Part shown: positions 49,733-57,894 of the stretch, piece after piece
Numbering within the stretch: the stretch's first letter is position 1
How the letters are laid out: each line of letters opens with the position of its first letter
Assembly: GCA_965178635.1 (NCBI GenBank)
Contig: CBCXVT010000030.1
Coordinates: 272,116-336,115 of the forward strand
DNA: 64,000 bases
Direction: 5' to 3'
From: GCA-2733415 sp965178635
GTDB taxonomy: Bacteria; Bacteroidota; Bacteroidia; Flavobacteriales; Flavobacteriaceae
Position numbers and translations under genes: made by a program
Notes under the pieces: model-generated
Databases searched by the model: none
Told to the model about the DNA's origin: nothing
The model's input: the letters and a program-made list of their open reading frames with translations, nothing else

Positions 49733-51124
49733 ATGTCAGAAACTATTATCATTTTAATTGCAAGTATCTTATTCGGTCTTGTTGGTTTTTTAATCGGAAA
49801 ACATATTACAAAACTTCAAAGCACATCAGAATTAAGTGGTGTTAATGAACGTAATAATTTACTTGAAAAACAAATTATTGATACTAAGAACTCAGCTGAA
49901 TTAGAATATAAAAAACTAGATGAAGGCTTTCAATTACAATTAAATGGATTAAAAGAACAAGTCTTTAAATCTGATCAAGAGAAAGAATTGATTAGAAAAC
50001 AAAAAGATTCCGTGACCATTGAACTGACAAAATTGACTTCTGAATTTGAAAATTTAAAGACTCAGAATGACACACAAAAAGAAGAGGTTAATCAGTTGCA
50101 AGAAAAATTTTCTAAAGAGTTTGAAAACCTAGCAAATAAAATTCTTGATGAAAAGGCTAATAAATTCACAGAATTAAATAGAGAAAACATCAAAGGAATT
50201 TTAAATCCGTTACAAGAGAAAATTCAGCATTTCGAGAAGAAAGTTGAGGATACGCATAAAGAAAGTATTGGTCAACATGCGAGTTTGAAAGAGCAAATTT
50301 TAGGTTTGAAAGACTTGAATTTACAAATGAGTAAAGAAGCCATCAACTTAACTAAAGCCCTAAAAGGTGACAGTAAATTGCAAGGAAATTGGGGAGAATT
50401 GGTCTTAGAACGTGTTCTTGAAAAATCAGGGTTAGAGAAAGATAGAGAGTATTTTGTGCAGCAGAGTTTTGTAACTGAAGATGGTAGTAGAGTGCTGCCA
50501 GATGTTGTTATTAATTTGCCTGATAACAAAAAAATGATTGTTGACTCAAAAGTGTCATTAACACATTACGAACGTTTTGTAAATGAAGAAGATGATACAT
50601 TGCAACAGCAGTATTTAAAAGAGCATGTTAACTCTATTAAACGCCATGTAGAACAATTGGGGGATAAGAATTATCATGATTTATATAAAATTGATAGCCC
50701 AGATTTTGTATTGCTATTTATACCTATTGAACCGGCGTTTGCTGTGGCTTTAAATGAAGACAACTCATTGTATAATAAAGCATTTGAAAAGAATATTGTT
50801 ATAGTTACTCCTGCAACATTGTTAGCCACATTACGTACTATAGATACGATGTGGAATAATGAAAAGCAACAGAAAAATGCTATTGAAATTGCGCGTCAAG
50901 CCGGTGCTCTATATGATAAGTTTCATGGCTTAATGACTGATTTAACAGCGGTTGGTAAAGATATGGATAGGGCTAAGAATAATTATTCTACAGCTATGAA
51001 TAAATTGTTTGAAGGTAAAGGTAACCTTATAACTTCAGTAGAGAAAATTAAAAAATTAGGTGCTAAAGCTAAAAAAGCTCTGCCAGATGCCATTGTTAAT
51101 AAAGCCATTGACTTAGAAGGTTAA
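49733..51124 (+). CDS. rmuC: DNA recombination protein RmuC
   Basis: A 463-residue protein with an N-terminal membrane anchor (ILIASILFGLVGFLIGKHI), a long coiled coil (about 40-200) and a C-terminal nuclease-like domain (LQGNWGELVLERVLEKSGL, LPDNKKMIVDSKVSLTHYER, FVLLFIPIEPAFAVAL). RmuC is known to limit inversions at short repeats. It may have its own promoter in the 64-base gap after btuD, though no consensus box is visible. A very strong terminator follows. Confidence 0.93.
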   Translation: MSETIIILIASILFGLVGFLIGKHITKLQSTSELSGVNERNNLLEKQIIDTKNSAELEYKKLDEGFQLQLNGLKEQVFKSDQEKELIRKQKDSVTIELTKLTSEFENLKTQNDTQKEEVNQLQEKFSKEFENLANKILDEKANKFTELNRENIKGILNPLQEKIQHFEKKVEDTHKESIGQHASLKEQILGLKDLNLQMSKEAINLTKALKGDSKLQGNWGELVLERVLEKSGLEKDREYFVQQSFVTEDGSRVLPDVVINLPDNKKMIVDSKVSLTHYERFVNEEDDTLQQQYLKEHVNSIKRHVEQLGDKNYHDLYKIDSPDFVLLFIPIEPAFAVALNEDNSLYNKAFEKNIVIVTPATLLATLRTIDTMWNNEKQQKNAIEIARQAGALYDKFHGLMTDLTAVGKDMDRAKNNYSTAMNKLFEGKGNLITSVEKIKKLGAKAKKALPDAIVNKAIDLEG

Positions 51125-51127
51125 GTT

Positions 51128-51174
51128 ACATCATAAAAAAAGAGGAGCAAAATGCTCCTCTTTTTTTATGATGT
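51128..51174. terminator. Bidirectional terminator between rmuC and the DUF4369 gene
   Basis: Perfect inverted repeat with 22-base arms around an AAA loop. The inner part is AGAGGAGCA/TGCTCCTCT, flanked by A7 and T7 runs. It serves the converging transcripts. Confidence 0.93.
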
Positions 51175-51189
51175 GAATATGTATTGTGA

Positions 51190-51888
51190 TTATCCTTTTT
51201 TACGTTCTTTAATCAATTGGTCTAGTTCCTTTCCGTAAATGGTCGCTTTTGCTTTTTTAGATAGCCCATTATAAATAGAATCTAAATAAGTAACATTTGC
51301 TTCTTCAATTTCTCTAGAGCCAATATATGCTGCAACGGATGTTCTTTTATGAGTTAATGCAAATTGAATGGCTCTTAGATATTTAGCACGAGTTAAAGCA
51401 GTTACTTTTTTGTCATATGCAATGATTTCATCTTCATCATTTTTCAATTGTGCTTGAATGAACCCTAAATTTGCTTGCGCCAATTTCCTATTAACATCTT
51501 TTAAAGCATTTTGGTATTCGGTGTAAATTCTATGGTTTTTACTACCAGTAATTACAACTTCTGAATTTATTTTTTCTAAGTGCGTGTTTAATTTTAAATC
51601 ACCTTTTTCACCAAAAAAAGTGATACGATCATTATATTCTACACCATCAATCTTGTCTACATAAATATAAAATAACTCAGGAGAGTCTACTAGTGTAGAT
51701 AATGAAAAAGTTTCTTGACCATCAATAACAATGGAGTCTAGATCTACTAATGAGCTGTCAACAATTTTCTGTAAATAAACAGTTCCTTTTTTAAGGCCGG
51801 TAATTGTTGCTTCAATATGCATTTCGTTTTCTTTTTTACAAGAGACAAATACTATTGTAATAGCTAAAATATAGAGTAAGTTTTTCAT
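51190..51888 (-). CDS. DUF4369 lipoprotein
   Basis: A 232-residue protein started at 51888 (MKNLLYILAITIVFVSCKKE); an in-frame start 23 codons upstream would bury the signal peptide. Lipobox FVSC, cysteine at residue 17. Residues about 22-115 resemble DUF4369, the N-terminal module of many Bacteroidota thiol-disulfide oxidoreductases (ATITGLKKGTVYLQKIVDSS, DRITFFGEKGDLKLN). The usual thioredoxin domain is missing; the rest is helical and charged. Role unknown. Confidence 0.8.
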   Translation of the reverse strand: MKNLLYILAITIVFVSCKKENEMHIEATITGLKKGTVYLQKIVDSSLVDLDSIVIDGQETFSLSTLVDSPELFYIYVDKIDGVEYNDRITFFGEKGDLKLNTHLEKINSEVVITGSKNHRIYTEYQNALKDVNRKLAQANLGFIQAQLKNDEDEIIAYDKKVTALTRAKYLRAIQFALTHKRTSVAAYIGSREIEEANVTYLDSIYNGLSKKAKATIYGKELDQLIKERKKG

Positions 51889-51962
51889 TATATAGACTTT
51901 AATTTTTGATGGTTTGTTATTGGATACAAATATGCAACTCTTTAAGTTTTGTGACAATTAAT

Positions 51963-53276
51963 TTATGGAGAAACAGCAACTATTTCCATTAATATTGTAC
52001 ATGCAATTGCTGCAATAGTTCCTATAGCATAACCTAAAACTGCTAACAATACACCAACAGTTGCTAATGATGGATGAAATGCCGAGGCAACAATAGGAGC
52101 AGAAGCTGCTCCACCAACGTTTGCTTGACTTCCAACAGCTAAAAAGAAGTATGGTGCTTTAATCAATTTGGCAATAAGAATTAAAAGTACAGCGTGTATT
52201 GTCATCCAGATTAGTCCTACAGCAATTAAACCTGTATTGTCCATAATCATGGTTAGATCCATTTTCATACCAATTGAAGCAACTAAAATATAAATGAATA
52301 CACTACCAAATTTACTAGCTCCAGCACCTTCATAATTCTTTGCCTTTGTAAACGATAATAATACAGCTACAATAGTTGATAGTGAAATCATCCAGAAGAA
52401 GCTTGAACCTAAAAAGGTGAAAATATTTCTAGTTGTGGCGTTTTCTATGCTTGCTACAAAATCGCTAAAAAAGCTACTTAAATACCCTGAACCGAAATGT
52501 GCAAAACTCACCGTTCCGAAGGCAATAGCCGCCATAATCATCATGTCAGTAACTGATGGATTTCGTTTTACACTTTCAGTAAATGTCGACATCTTTTCTT
52601 TTAATTCTTCAATTGAAGATGTGTCTGCATTCAACCATTTATCTATTTTTTTAGATTTTCCAATACCAATTAATAGTATGGCCATCCATAAGTTTGCTAC
52701 AACAATATCAACAAACACCATTCCTCCGTATAACTTTTGGTTGTAACCGTAAATCTCAAGCATTGCGGTTTGGTTGGCACCTCCACCAATCCAGCTACCT
52801 GCTAATGTAGATAGTCCTCTCCAAACTGCATCTGGTCCAGCACCACCAACAGTTTCAGGTGAAATCATTGAAATGATTAATATGGCAATTGGTCCACCAA
52901 TTACAATACCAACAGTTCCTGTAAAAAACATAACTAATGCACGCCACCCTAAATTAAAAACTGCTTTTAAGTCAATACTTAAAGTCATTAATACCAATGC
53001 AGCAGGTAATAAAAACCGACTTGATACATAATATAAATTAGAATGGTGTTCAGTCACTTTTCCAGCAGCATCTGTCGTTTCCCATTCAGGAGCTATGACA
53101 CCTAATGTTGTAAACACAGCTGGAATCATATAAGCCATAAATAGCCCAGGAACTATTTTATAAAACTTTTTCCAGAAGCCAGATTCTTTTGATTCTGTAT
53201 AAAAAATGAATCCTAAAGAGAGCATTAATACTCCAAATACGATTGTGTCATTTGTAAAAATTGGTTCGTTATTCAT
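51963..53276 (-). CDS. DUF819 family membrane protein
   Basis: A 437-residue polytopic protein with about 11-12 hydrophobic segments. Recognisable parts are GGPIAILIISMISPETVGGA, WRGLSTLAGSWIGGGANQTA and SQANVGGAASAPIVASAFHP, which match DUF819 (YjcL type), a family of transporter-like proteins without assigned substrate. The two G-rich segments occupy symmetric positions, suggesting an inverted-repeat carrier fold. It is a single gene with a terminator-overlapping TATTTTTG box upstream. Confidence 0.85.
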   Translation of the reverse strand: MNNEPIFTNDTIVFGVLMLSLGFIFYTESKESGFWKKFYKIVPGLFMAYMIPAVFTTLGVIAPEWETTDAAGKVTEHHSNLYYVSSRFLLPAALVLMTLSIDLKAVFNLGWRALVMFFTGTVGIVIGGPIAILIISMISPETVGGAGPDAVWRGLSTLAGSWIGGGANQTAMLEIYGYNQKLYGGMVFVDIVVANLWMAILLIGIGKSKKIDKWLNADTSSIEELKEKMSTFTESVKRNPSVTDMMIMAAIAFGTVSFAHFGSGYLSSFFSDFVASIENATTRNIFTFLGSSFFWMISLSTIVAVLLSFTKAKNYEGAGASKFGSVFIYILVASIGMKMDLTMIMDNTGLIAVGLIWMTIHAVLLILIAKLIKAPYFFLAVGSQANVGGAASAPIVASAFHPSLATVGVLLAVLGYAIGTIAAIACTILMEIVAVSP

Positions 53277-53309
53277 TTAATTAGTTTTTTTAGTGATTGC
53301 AAAATACAA

Positions 53310-53337
53310 AAATAAAAAGCAGCTCAATGAGCTGCTT
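53310..53337 (-). terminator. Terminator of the alpha/beta hydrolase pseudogene
   Basis: AAGCAGCTCA (53317-53326) pairs with TGAGCTGCTT (53328-53337), followed on the reverse strand by TTTATTTTTG. It also overlaps a TAnnTTTG box that may serve the DUF819 gene. Confidence 0.8.
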
Positions 53338-53360
53338 GATAAATATATGTTTTTCTGTAA

Positions 53361-54291
53361 TTATTTTATAAATGCACTGATAGCCTTTGCTAATTCTGTG
53401 GCGTTTTTTAATTGTGGCATGTTATATGTTTTTACATTTTCTTGAGTGTCTTTACTTTCAACAGTTTTTAACACATGATTCATGTTTTTAACTATCAATA
53501 GCTCGGCAGACTGCTTGCCGTCTTTTAGTAATTGAGCATCTTTAGGTGTAACTTGAATATCATTATCACCATTAATGATTAGAACAGGGATCGTTAACTT
53601 TCCTAATTCCTCAGCAGGGGAATAGGCCATCCAACTTCTGATAAATGGTTGTACATCTAAATTAAAAATATTAGCTAAACCGGGGTTGAATTTTTTATCT
53701 GTTTTACCTGACTTTAAAATCTCAAAAGTTGTTTTGGCACTTTCTACCAAATCATTTGCGCCCATCATCCCAATTTGTTCTAAGATAACTTGATCTATTG
53801 ATTTACCAGGGCCTGAAATAGAAACAAATCCGTTAACATGTTCATTTGCTGCCAACATACCAACTAATGATCCTTGACTATGACCGATGATGTAAATGTT
53901 TGAATAGTGTTTTGTAGTTTTTAAATAGTTTACTACTTTTTTTGCGTCTTCTACAAAATCATCGAAAGTGACTTGTTTGATTTGTTTTTCGTTTGCTCCT
54001 TTTTTAAGCATGGTTAAGGCGCGTTTGTCATATCTAAATGTAGCTATACCTTTCACTTGTTAAATCTTCAGCTAAATACTTTAATGAATTGTTTTTCATG
54101 AAGTTCTGATTCCCATCTCTGTCATTTGGTCCAGAACCAGGAATAATTATCGCAACAGTAGAAGTTTTACTGTATGGTATTAATAATGTACCTTCTACAT
54201 AGTTACTAACTGTAATATCTTGAGCAATGAAATCTTGAGCAGTTGCAATTGTACTGATGATTAATCCGATAAGTATTAGTAGTCTTTTCAT
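53361..54291 (-). pseudogene. Alpha/beta hydrolase interrupted by a single-base frameshift
   Basis: The first part (54291 to about 54053) has a signal peptide (MKRLLILIGLIISTIATAQD) and the oxyanion segment IIIPGSGPNDRDGN. The second part continues in another frame with GIATFRYDKRAL, the nucleophile GHSQGSLVG, the acid region INGDNDIQVTP and histidine NMNH. Removing one A from GAAA (reverse strand, near 54051-54053) joins them as DLTSEGIATFRYDKR and gives a normal length of about 309 residues. So one extra base splits an otherwise intact serine hydrolase. A sequencing or assembly error cannot be excluded. Confidence 0.85.
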
Positions 54292-54343
54292 GAGATTGTG
54301 TTTAAGTATTGTCTTTCAAATAAAATGCCAATTTGAAGTTAAC

Positions 54344-54646
54344 TTATAATTTATAAGATTTTGAATTCGATTTAATAAGCAAATATGGTACTCCGATTAT
54401 CATAGCGGTGTAGAAGGCAACATTTTCAAAAGTTTTGTCTTCTGTAAGTTTTGTTAAAACATAACCTATAATAATTATAAATGCCATGGTGAAAAAGACA
54501 TTCCTGAATAAGGAAGCTATTTTTTCAATATGATATGTTGCTTTCTTTTCTTCAGGCATTGTGTTATAGCCAGCTATTAAATTATAAAGTTTGAAATTCT
54601 TTATAAGAACCCCAATAAGAATAAACAATCCTGAAGTTAATAGCAT
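54344..54646 (-). CDS. DUF3784-like small membrane protein
   Basis: A 100-residue protein with three hydrophobic segments (about 1-15, 48-65, 76-91). The motif LIAGYNTMPEEKKATYHIEK after the first helix is characteristic of DUF3784, a family of small membrane proteins of unknown function. It lies between the hydrolase and the pseudouridine synthase genes. It is probably cotranscribed with the latter (23-base gap). Confidence 0.75.
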   Translation of the reverse strand: MLLTSGLFILIGVLIKNFKLYNLIAGYNTMPEEKKATYHIEKIASLFRNVFFTMAFIIIIGYVLTKLTEDKTFENVAFYTAMIIGVPYLLIKSNSKSYKL

Positions 54647-54669
54647 GTCTCGTGTTTTTTATAAAGATA

Positions 54670-55557
54670 TTAATTTTTATGTTTCAAATACCGTTTTTCT
54701 TCTCTATTTAAATAGCTCTCAAACTTCTTAGGCAATGGTATTGTCAGTGTCGTAAATTCTTTAGTAATTGGATGAGATAAACTAACAGCTGTTGCTGCTA
54801 AAAATAAGCCTTTGTGCATCATCACGTTTTTAGGGGCATAGAGTTTGTCGCCCACAATAGGAAACCCTAGTTCAGAAAGATGAATACGTAATTGATGCGT
54901 TCTTCCAGTTTTAGGCGCTAATTTCACCAATGTTAGATATTCGTTTTGTAAAGCGTTTATTTGTGAAACCGTTGCGTATTCTGTTAGAGCAGATTGAGAA
55001 TTTATATCCGTGTTAATGATTCCTGACTTTGGTAACTTTCCAACAACAATGGCGTGATATTCCTTTTGAATTTTTTTAGTTTCAAACTGCTTATGTAAGT
55101 GCAGTTGTGTCGACTTTGTTTTTGCAATTAATAAAATACCACTAGTAGGATTATCCAATCGATGTACGGGTTTTGGGAAATTTAAAGCATCGGTTAATGT
55201 TGATGATTTCAAATTGTATGGTAATGCGTTTTCAATGGTTTTGTAATAGTTTCCGTTTGTAGGAAATCCTGCGGGTTTGTTTATTGCAGCAAAATAATCA
55301 TCTTCATAAATAACCTCTAAATCTAATTGAAACACTTTTTTCGGATTGGTATCTGGAGCAATTAATTCAATGCATTGTCCGGCTTTAATCCAATCACTTG
55401 TTGCTGCTGTCGTGCCATTTATAAGAATACATTTTTTAACGATACATTTTTTTACAGCGCTTCTACTTTGTAATTTTTCAAATACAGTGCCTGCATATTC
55501 TTGTATGCGAATATGGTAGTCACCTTCTGGAACAATATGTTTTTCTAGGATAATCAT
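54670..55557 (-). CDS. RluA-type pseudouridine synthase
   Basis: A 295-residue enzyme converting uridine to pseudouridine in rRNA or tRNA. An S4-like N-terminal part (about 15-75, CIVKKCILINGTTAATSDWI) is followed by the RluA catalytic domain: YFAAINKPAGFPTNG, the catalytic aspartate in PVHRLDNPTSGILLIAK (about 135), and KTGRTHQLRIHLSELGFPIV with GDKLY. The exact RNA target is not readable. It lies 6 bases after an unknown 113-residue gene. Confidence 0.92.
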   Translation of the reverse strand: MIILEKHIVPEGDYHIRIQEYAGTVFEKLQSRSAVKKCIVKKCILINGTTAATSDWIKAGQCIELIAPDTNPKKVFQLDLEVIYEDDYFAAINKPAGFPTNGNYYKTIENALPYNLKSSTLTDALNFPKPVHRLDNPTSGILLIAKTKSTQLHLHKQFETKKIQKEYHAIVVGKLPKSGIINTDINSQSALTEYATVSQINALQNEYLTLVKLAPKTGRTHQLRIHLSELGFPIVGDKLYAPKNVMMHKGLFLAATAVSLSHPITKEFTTLTIPLPKKFESYLNREEKRYLKHKN

Positions 55558-55563
55558 TATAAT

Positions 55564-55905
55564 CTAGTTGAGTTTAGATTTTATGATTTGGGAAGCTAAT
55601 TCGGCATTTTTTATGTCACATTTTGACAATAGAATTCTTATTTGATTTTTTTTATAATGAAATTTCAAAAGATTTTTCTCTTCATACGTATTTCCAACTC
55701 CGAAACCTATAAAGTCAACAATGTAACTTAGGAGCGTTATTAACCAATTTATATGTCTCTTTTGTAAATTAAATGAATTAATATTTTGGTATTCATAAAT
55801 TGCATTATCATTTATATCTTCATCATTTTTAATTTCGAAATGATCATCATTAATTTTAATTTCAAATATTGGATTTTCACGCAATAAAAATGATTCAGTA
55901 TTCAT
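55564..55905 (-). CDS. Unknown protein with one hydrophobic segment
   Basis: A 113-residue protein I do not recognise. The N-terminal half is rich in acidic residues and asparagine (FEIKINDDHFEIKNDEDIND). A moderately hydrophobic segment (WLITLLSYIVDFIGFGVG, about 54-71) precedes a basic end. There is no signal peptide. A membrane-bound PH-like fold is possible but not supported by motifs. It lies just before the pseudouridine synthase gene (6-base gap), likely in one transcript. Confidence 0.6.
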   Translation of the reverse strand: MNTESFLLRENPIFEIKINDDHFEIKNDEDINDNAIYEYQNINSFNLQKRHINWLITLLSYIVDFIGFGVGNTYEEKNLLKFHYKKNQIRILLSKCDIKNAELASQIIKSKLN

Positions 55906-55961
55906 ATAAACTTTGAATTAATAATTATTGTCAAAGATAATAGAATAGAGTAGACGAATAC

Positions 55962-55993
55962 AAAAAACGCCTCTCAAATGAGAAGCGTTTTTT
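55962..55993 (-). terminator. Terminator of fur-purA
   Basis: AAAAAACGC (55962-55970) pairs with GCGTTTTTT (55985-55993), with an inner CTCTC/GAGAA stem. It lies 28 bases past the purA stop. On the reverse strand it ends with a T-run. Confidence 0.85.
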
Positions 55994-56020
55994 AATATGA
56001 TCTATAGAAACAAGTGTTTC

Positions 56021-57292
56021 TTATCTGTGTATTGTTTGAGTTCTGTCTGGTCCTACAGAAACAATTTTGATAGGAATTTCTAATTCTTTTTCTAAAAATG
56101 CGATGTACTCGTTCAATTCTTTAGGGAACTGACTTGTTTCAGTCATTTTAGTTAAATCTTCTTTCCAACATGGGAACTTTGTATATATCGGAGTGATATT
56201 TTCTGGTTCAATATTATATGGTAAATGTGTGATTGTTTCACCTTTATAGTTGTATGCTGTACATACTTCTAAACCGTCAAACCCAGAAAGTACATCACCT
56301 TTCATCATCATTAACTGAGTTACTCCGTTAACTTGACAAGCATATTTTAAAGCGACTAAATCTAACCACCCACAACGTCTTGGACGACCAGTAACAGCAC
56401 CAAATTCACGACCAACTTTAGCCATTTCTAAACCTGTATCATCAAATAATTCAGTTGGGAATGGTCCAGAACCAACACGAGTAGTATAGGCTTTGAATAT
56501 TCCGTAAACTTCTTTGATCTTGTTAGGAGCAATTCCTAAACCTGTACAAGCTCCGGAAGCAGTAGTGTTAGAAGATGTTACAAATGGATAAGTTCCAAAA
56601 TCAATATCTAATAAAGATCCTTGAGCACCTTCTGCAAGAATAGTTTTACCAGCTTTTAAAGCTTGGTTTAAATACTCTTCACTATCAATAAATTGTAATT
56701 CTTTTAATTTTTCAACGGCTGCAAAAAACTCTGCCTCCATTTCTGCTAAGTCATATTGCACATCAACATTATAAAAGCTAATCATAGCTTCATGTTTGTT
56801 AGCAAGACTTCTGTATTTTTCTTTCCAGTCAGATAACTCTAAATCACCAATTCTAATTCCGTTTCTACCAGTTTTATCCATATAAGTTGGACCAATACCT
56901 TTTAACGTAGAACCGATTTTGGCTTTACCTTTTGAAGCTTCAGAAGCCGCATCAAGTAAACGGTGCGTTGGTAAAATAACGTGTGCTTTACGTGAGATAA
57001 TTAATTTTGATTTGTAATCAATATCAAATTTATCTAAACCTTCTAATTCTTGAACAAAAACCACAGGATCAATAACGACTCCGTTACCAATTACATTAAT
57101 TGATTTTTTGTGAAATATTCCTGATGGAATAGTTCTTAAAACGTGTTTGATGCCATCAAACTCTAAAGTATGTCCTGCATTTGGTCCTCCTTGAAAACGA
57201 GCAATAATGTCATAATCTGCTGTAAGAACGTCAACAATTTTACCTTTTCCTTCGTCTCCCCATTGTAAACCTAGTAGTAAATCTACTGCCAT
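56021..57292 (-). CDS. purA: Adenylosuccinate synthetase
   Basis: GTP-dependent enzyme of AMP synthesis from IMP and aspartate. The 423 residues match the family. P-loop LLGLQWGDEGKGKIVDVLT (about residues 5-23), catalytic histidine in GGPNAGHTL (about 41), IGSTLKGIGPTYMDKTGRNG, EGAQGSLLDIDFGTYPFVTS, TRVGSGPFPTELFD and GRPRRCGWLDLVALKYA. It follows the Fur-family gene by 21 bases, probably in one transcript from the promoter at 57780. Confidence 0.97.
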   Translation of the reverse strand: MAVDLLLGLQWGDEGKGKIVDVLTADYDIIARFQGGPNAGHTLEFDGIKHVLRTIPSGIFHKKSINVIGNGVVIDPVVFVQELEGLDKFDIDYKSKLIISRKAHVILPTHRLLDAASEASKGKAKIGSTLKGIGPTYMDKTGRNGIRIGDLELSDWKEKYRSLANKHEAMISFYNVDVQYDLAEMEAEFFAAVEKLKELQFIDSEEYLNQALKAGKTILAEGAQGSLLDIDFGTYPFVTSSNTTASGACTGLGIAPNKIKEVYGIFKAYTTRVGSGPFPTELFDDTGLEMAKVGREFGAVTGRPRRCGWLDLVALKYACQVNGVTQLMMMKGDVLSGFDGLEVCTAYNYKGETITHLPYNIEPENITPIYTKFPCWKEDLTKMTETSQFPKELNEYIAFLEKELEIPIKIVSVGPDRTQTIHR

Positions 57293-57313
57293 TGTGTGTT
57301 GTTTAGTGTGTTG

Positions 57314-57757
57314 TTATTTAGTTTTTTTTGTTCCGTAAAAATATAAGGAATGGTTGTGAATTTCAATGTCAAACACCTCTTCAATTGTTTGTTTGATAGA
57401 TTGAATTCTTGGATCACAAAATTCTAATACCTCACCGGTATCAGTTAGAATAACATGATCATGGTTTTTATCAAAATAAGATTTCTCGTAATGTGCTTGG
57501 TTGTCACCAAACTGATGTTTTCTAACCAAACCGCAATTTAGAAGCAATTCAATGGTGTTGTATAGTGTAGCTCTACTCACACGATATTTTTTCATTTTCA
57601 TCATGATGTACAATGATTCAATATCAAAATGGTCATTACTACTGTAAATTTCATTTAAAATTGCGTATCGTTCAGGTGTTTTACGATGGCCATTTTCTTC
57701 CAAATAGCTTGTAAATACCGTTTTAACGATTTCTTGATTACTGTCTTTTTCCTCCAT
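57314..57757 (-). CDS. Fur family transcriptional regulator
   Basis: A 147-residue regulator with the Fur winged helix (HRKTPERYAILNEIYSSNDH, DIESLYIMMKMKKYRVSRAT, LYNTIELLLNCGLVRKHQF) and metal-site histidines in KNHDHVILTDTGEVLEFCD. The two CxxC pairs that hold structural zinc in many Fur/Zur/PerR proteins are missing, and the protein ends soon after SLYFYGTKKTK. The metal or signal is therefore unclear. It is the first gene of fur-purA. Confidence 0.92.
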   Translation of the reverse strand: MEEKDSNQEIVKTVFTSYLEENGHRKTPERYAILNEIYSSNDHFDIESLYIMMKMKKYRVSRATLYNTIELLLNCGLVRKHQFGDNQAHYEKSYFDKNHDHVILTDTGEVLEFCDPRIQSIKQTIEEVFDIEIHNHSLYFYGTKKTK

Positions 57758-57779
57758 TAATTTTAAAAATTGGAACGCA

Positions 57780-57809
57780 CAAATTTACAATTAATTATGG
57801 CATTACCAA
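57780..57809 (-). promoter_or_regulatory. Promoter of fur-purA
   Basis: On the reverse strand TTGG (one mismatch), an 18-base spacer and TAAATTTG. The predicted start lies about 15 bases before the ATG of the Fur gene. Confidence 0.5.
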
Positions 57810-57894
57810 CCAATTCTTTTTGATTAAATAATACAAGGTTATTAACAATAAAACGCGTAGTTTTTTTAGTGGTAGTTGTCTAAAAAAGAGTTGT

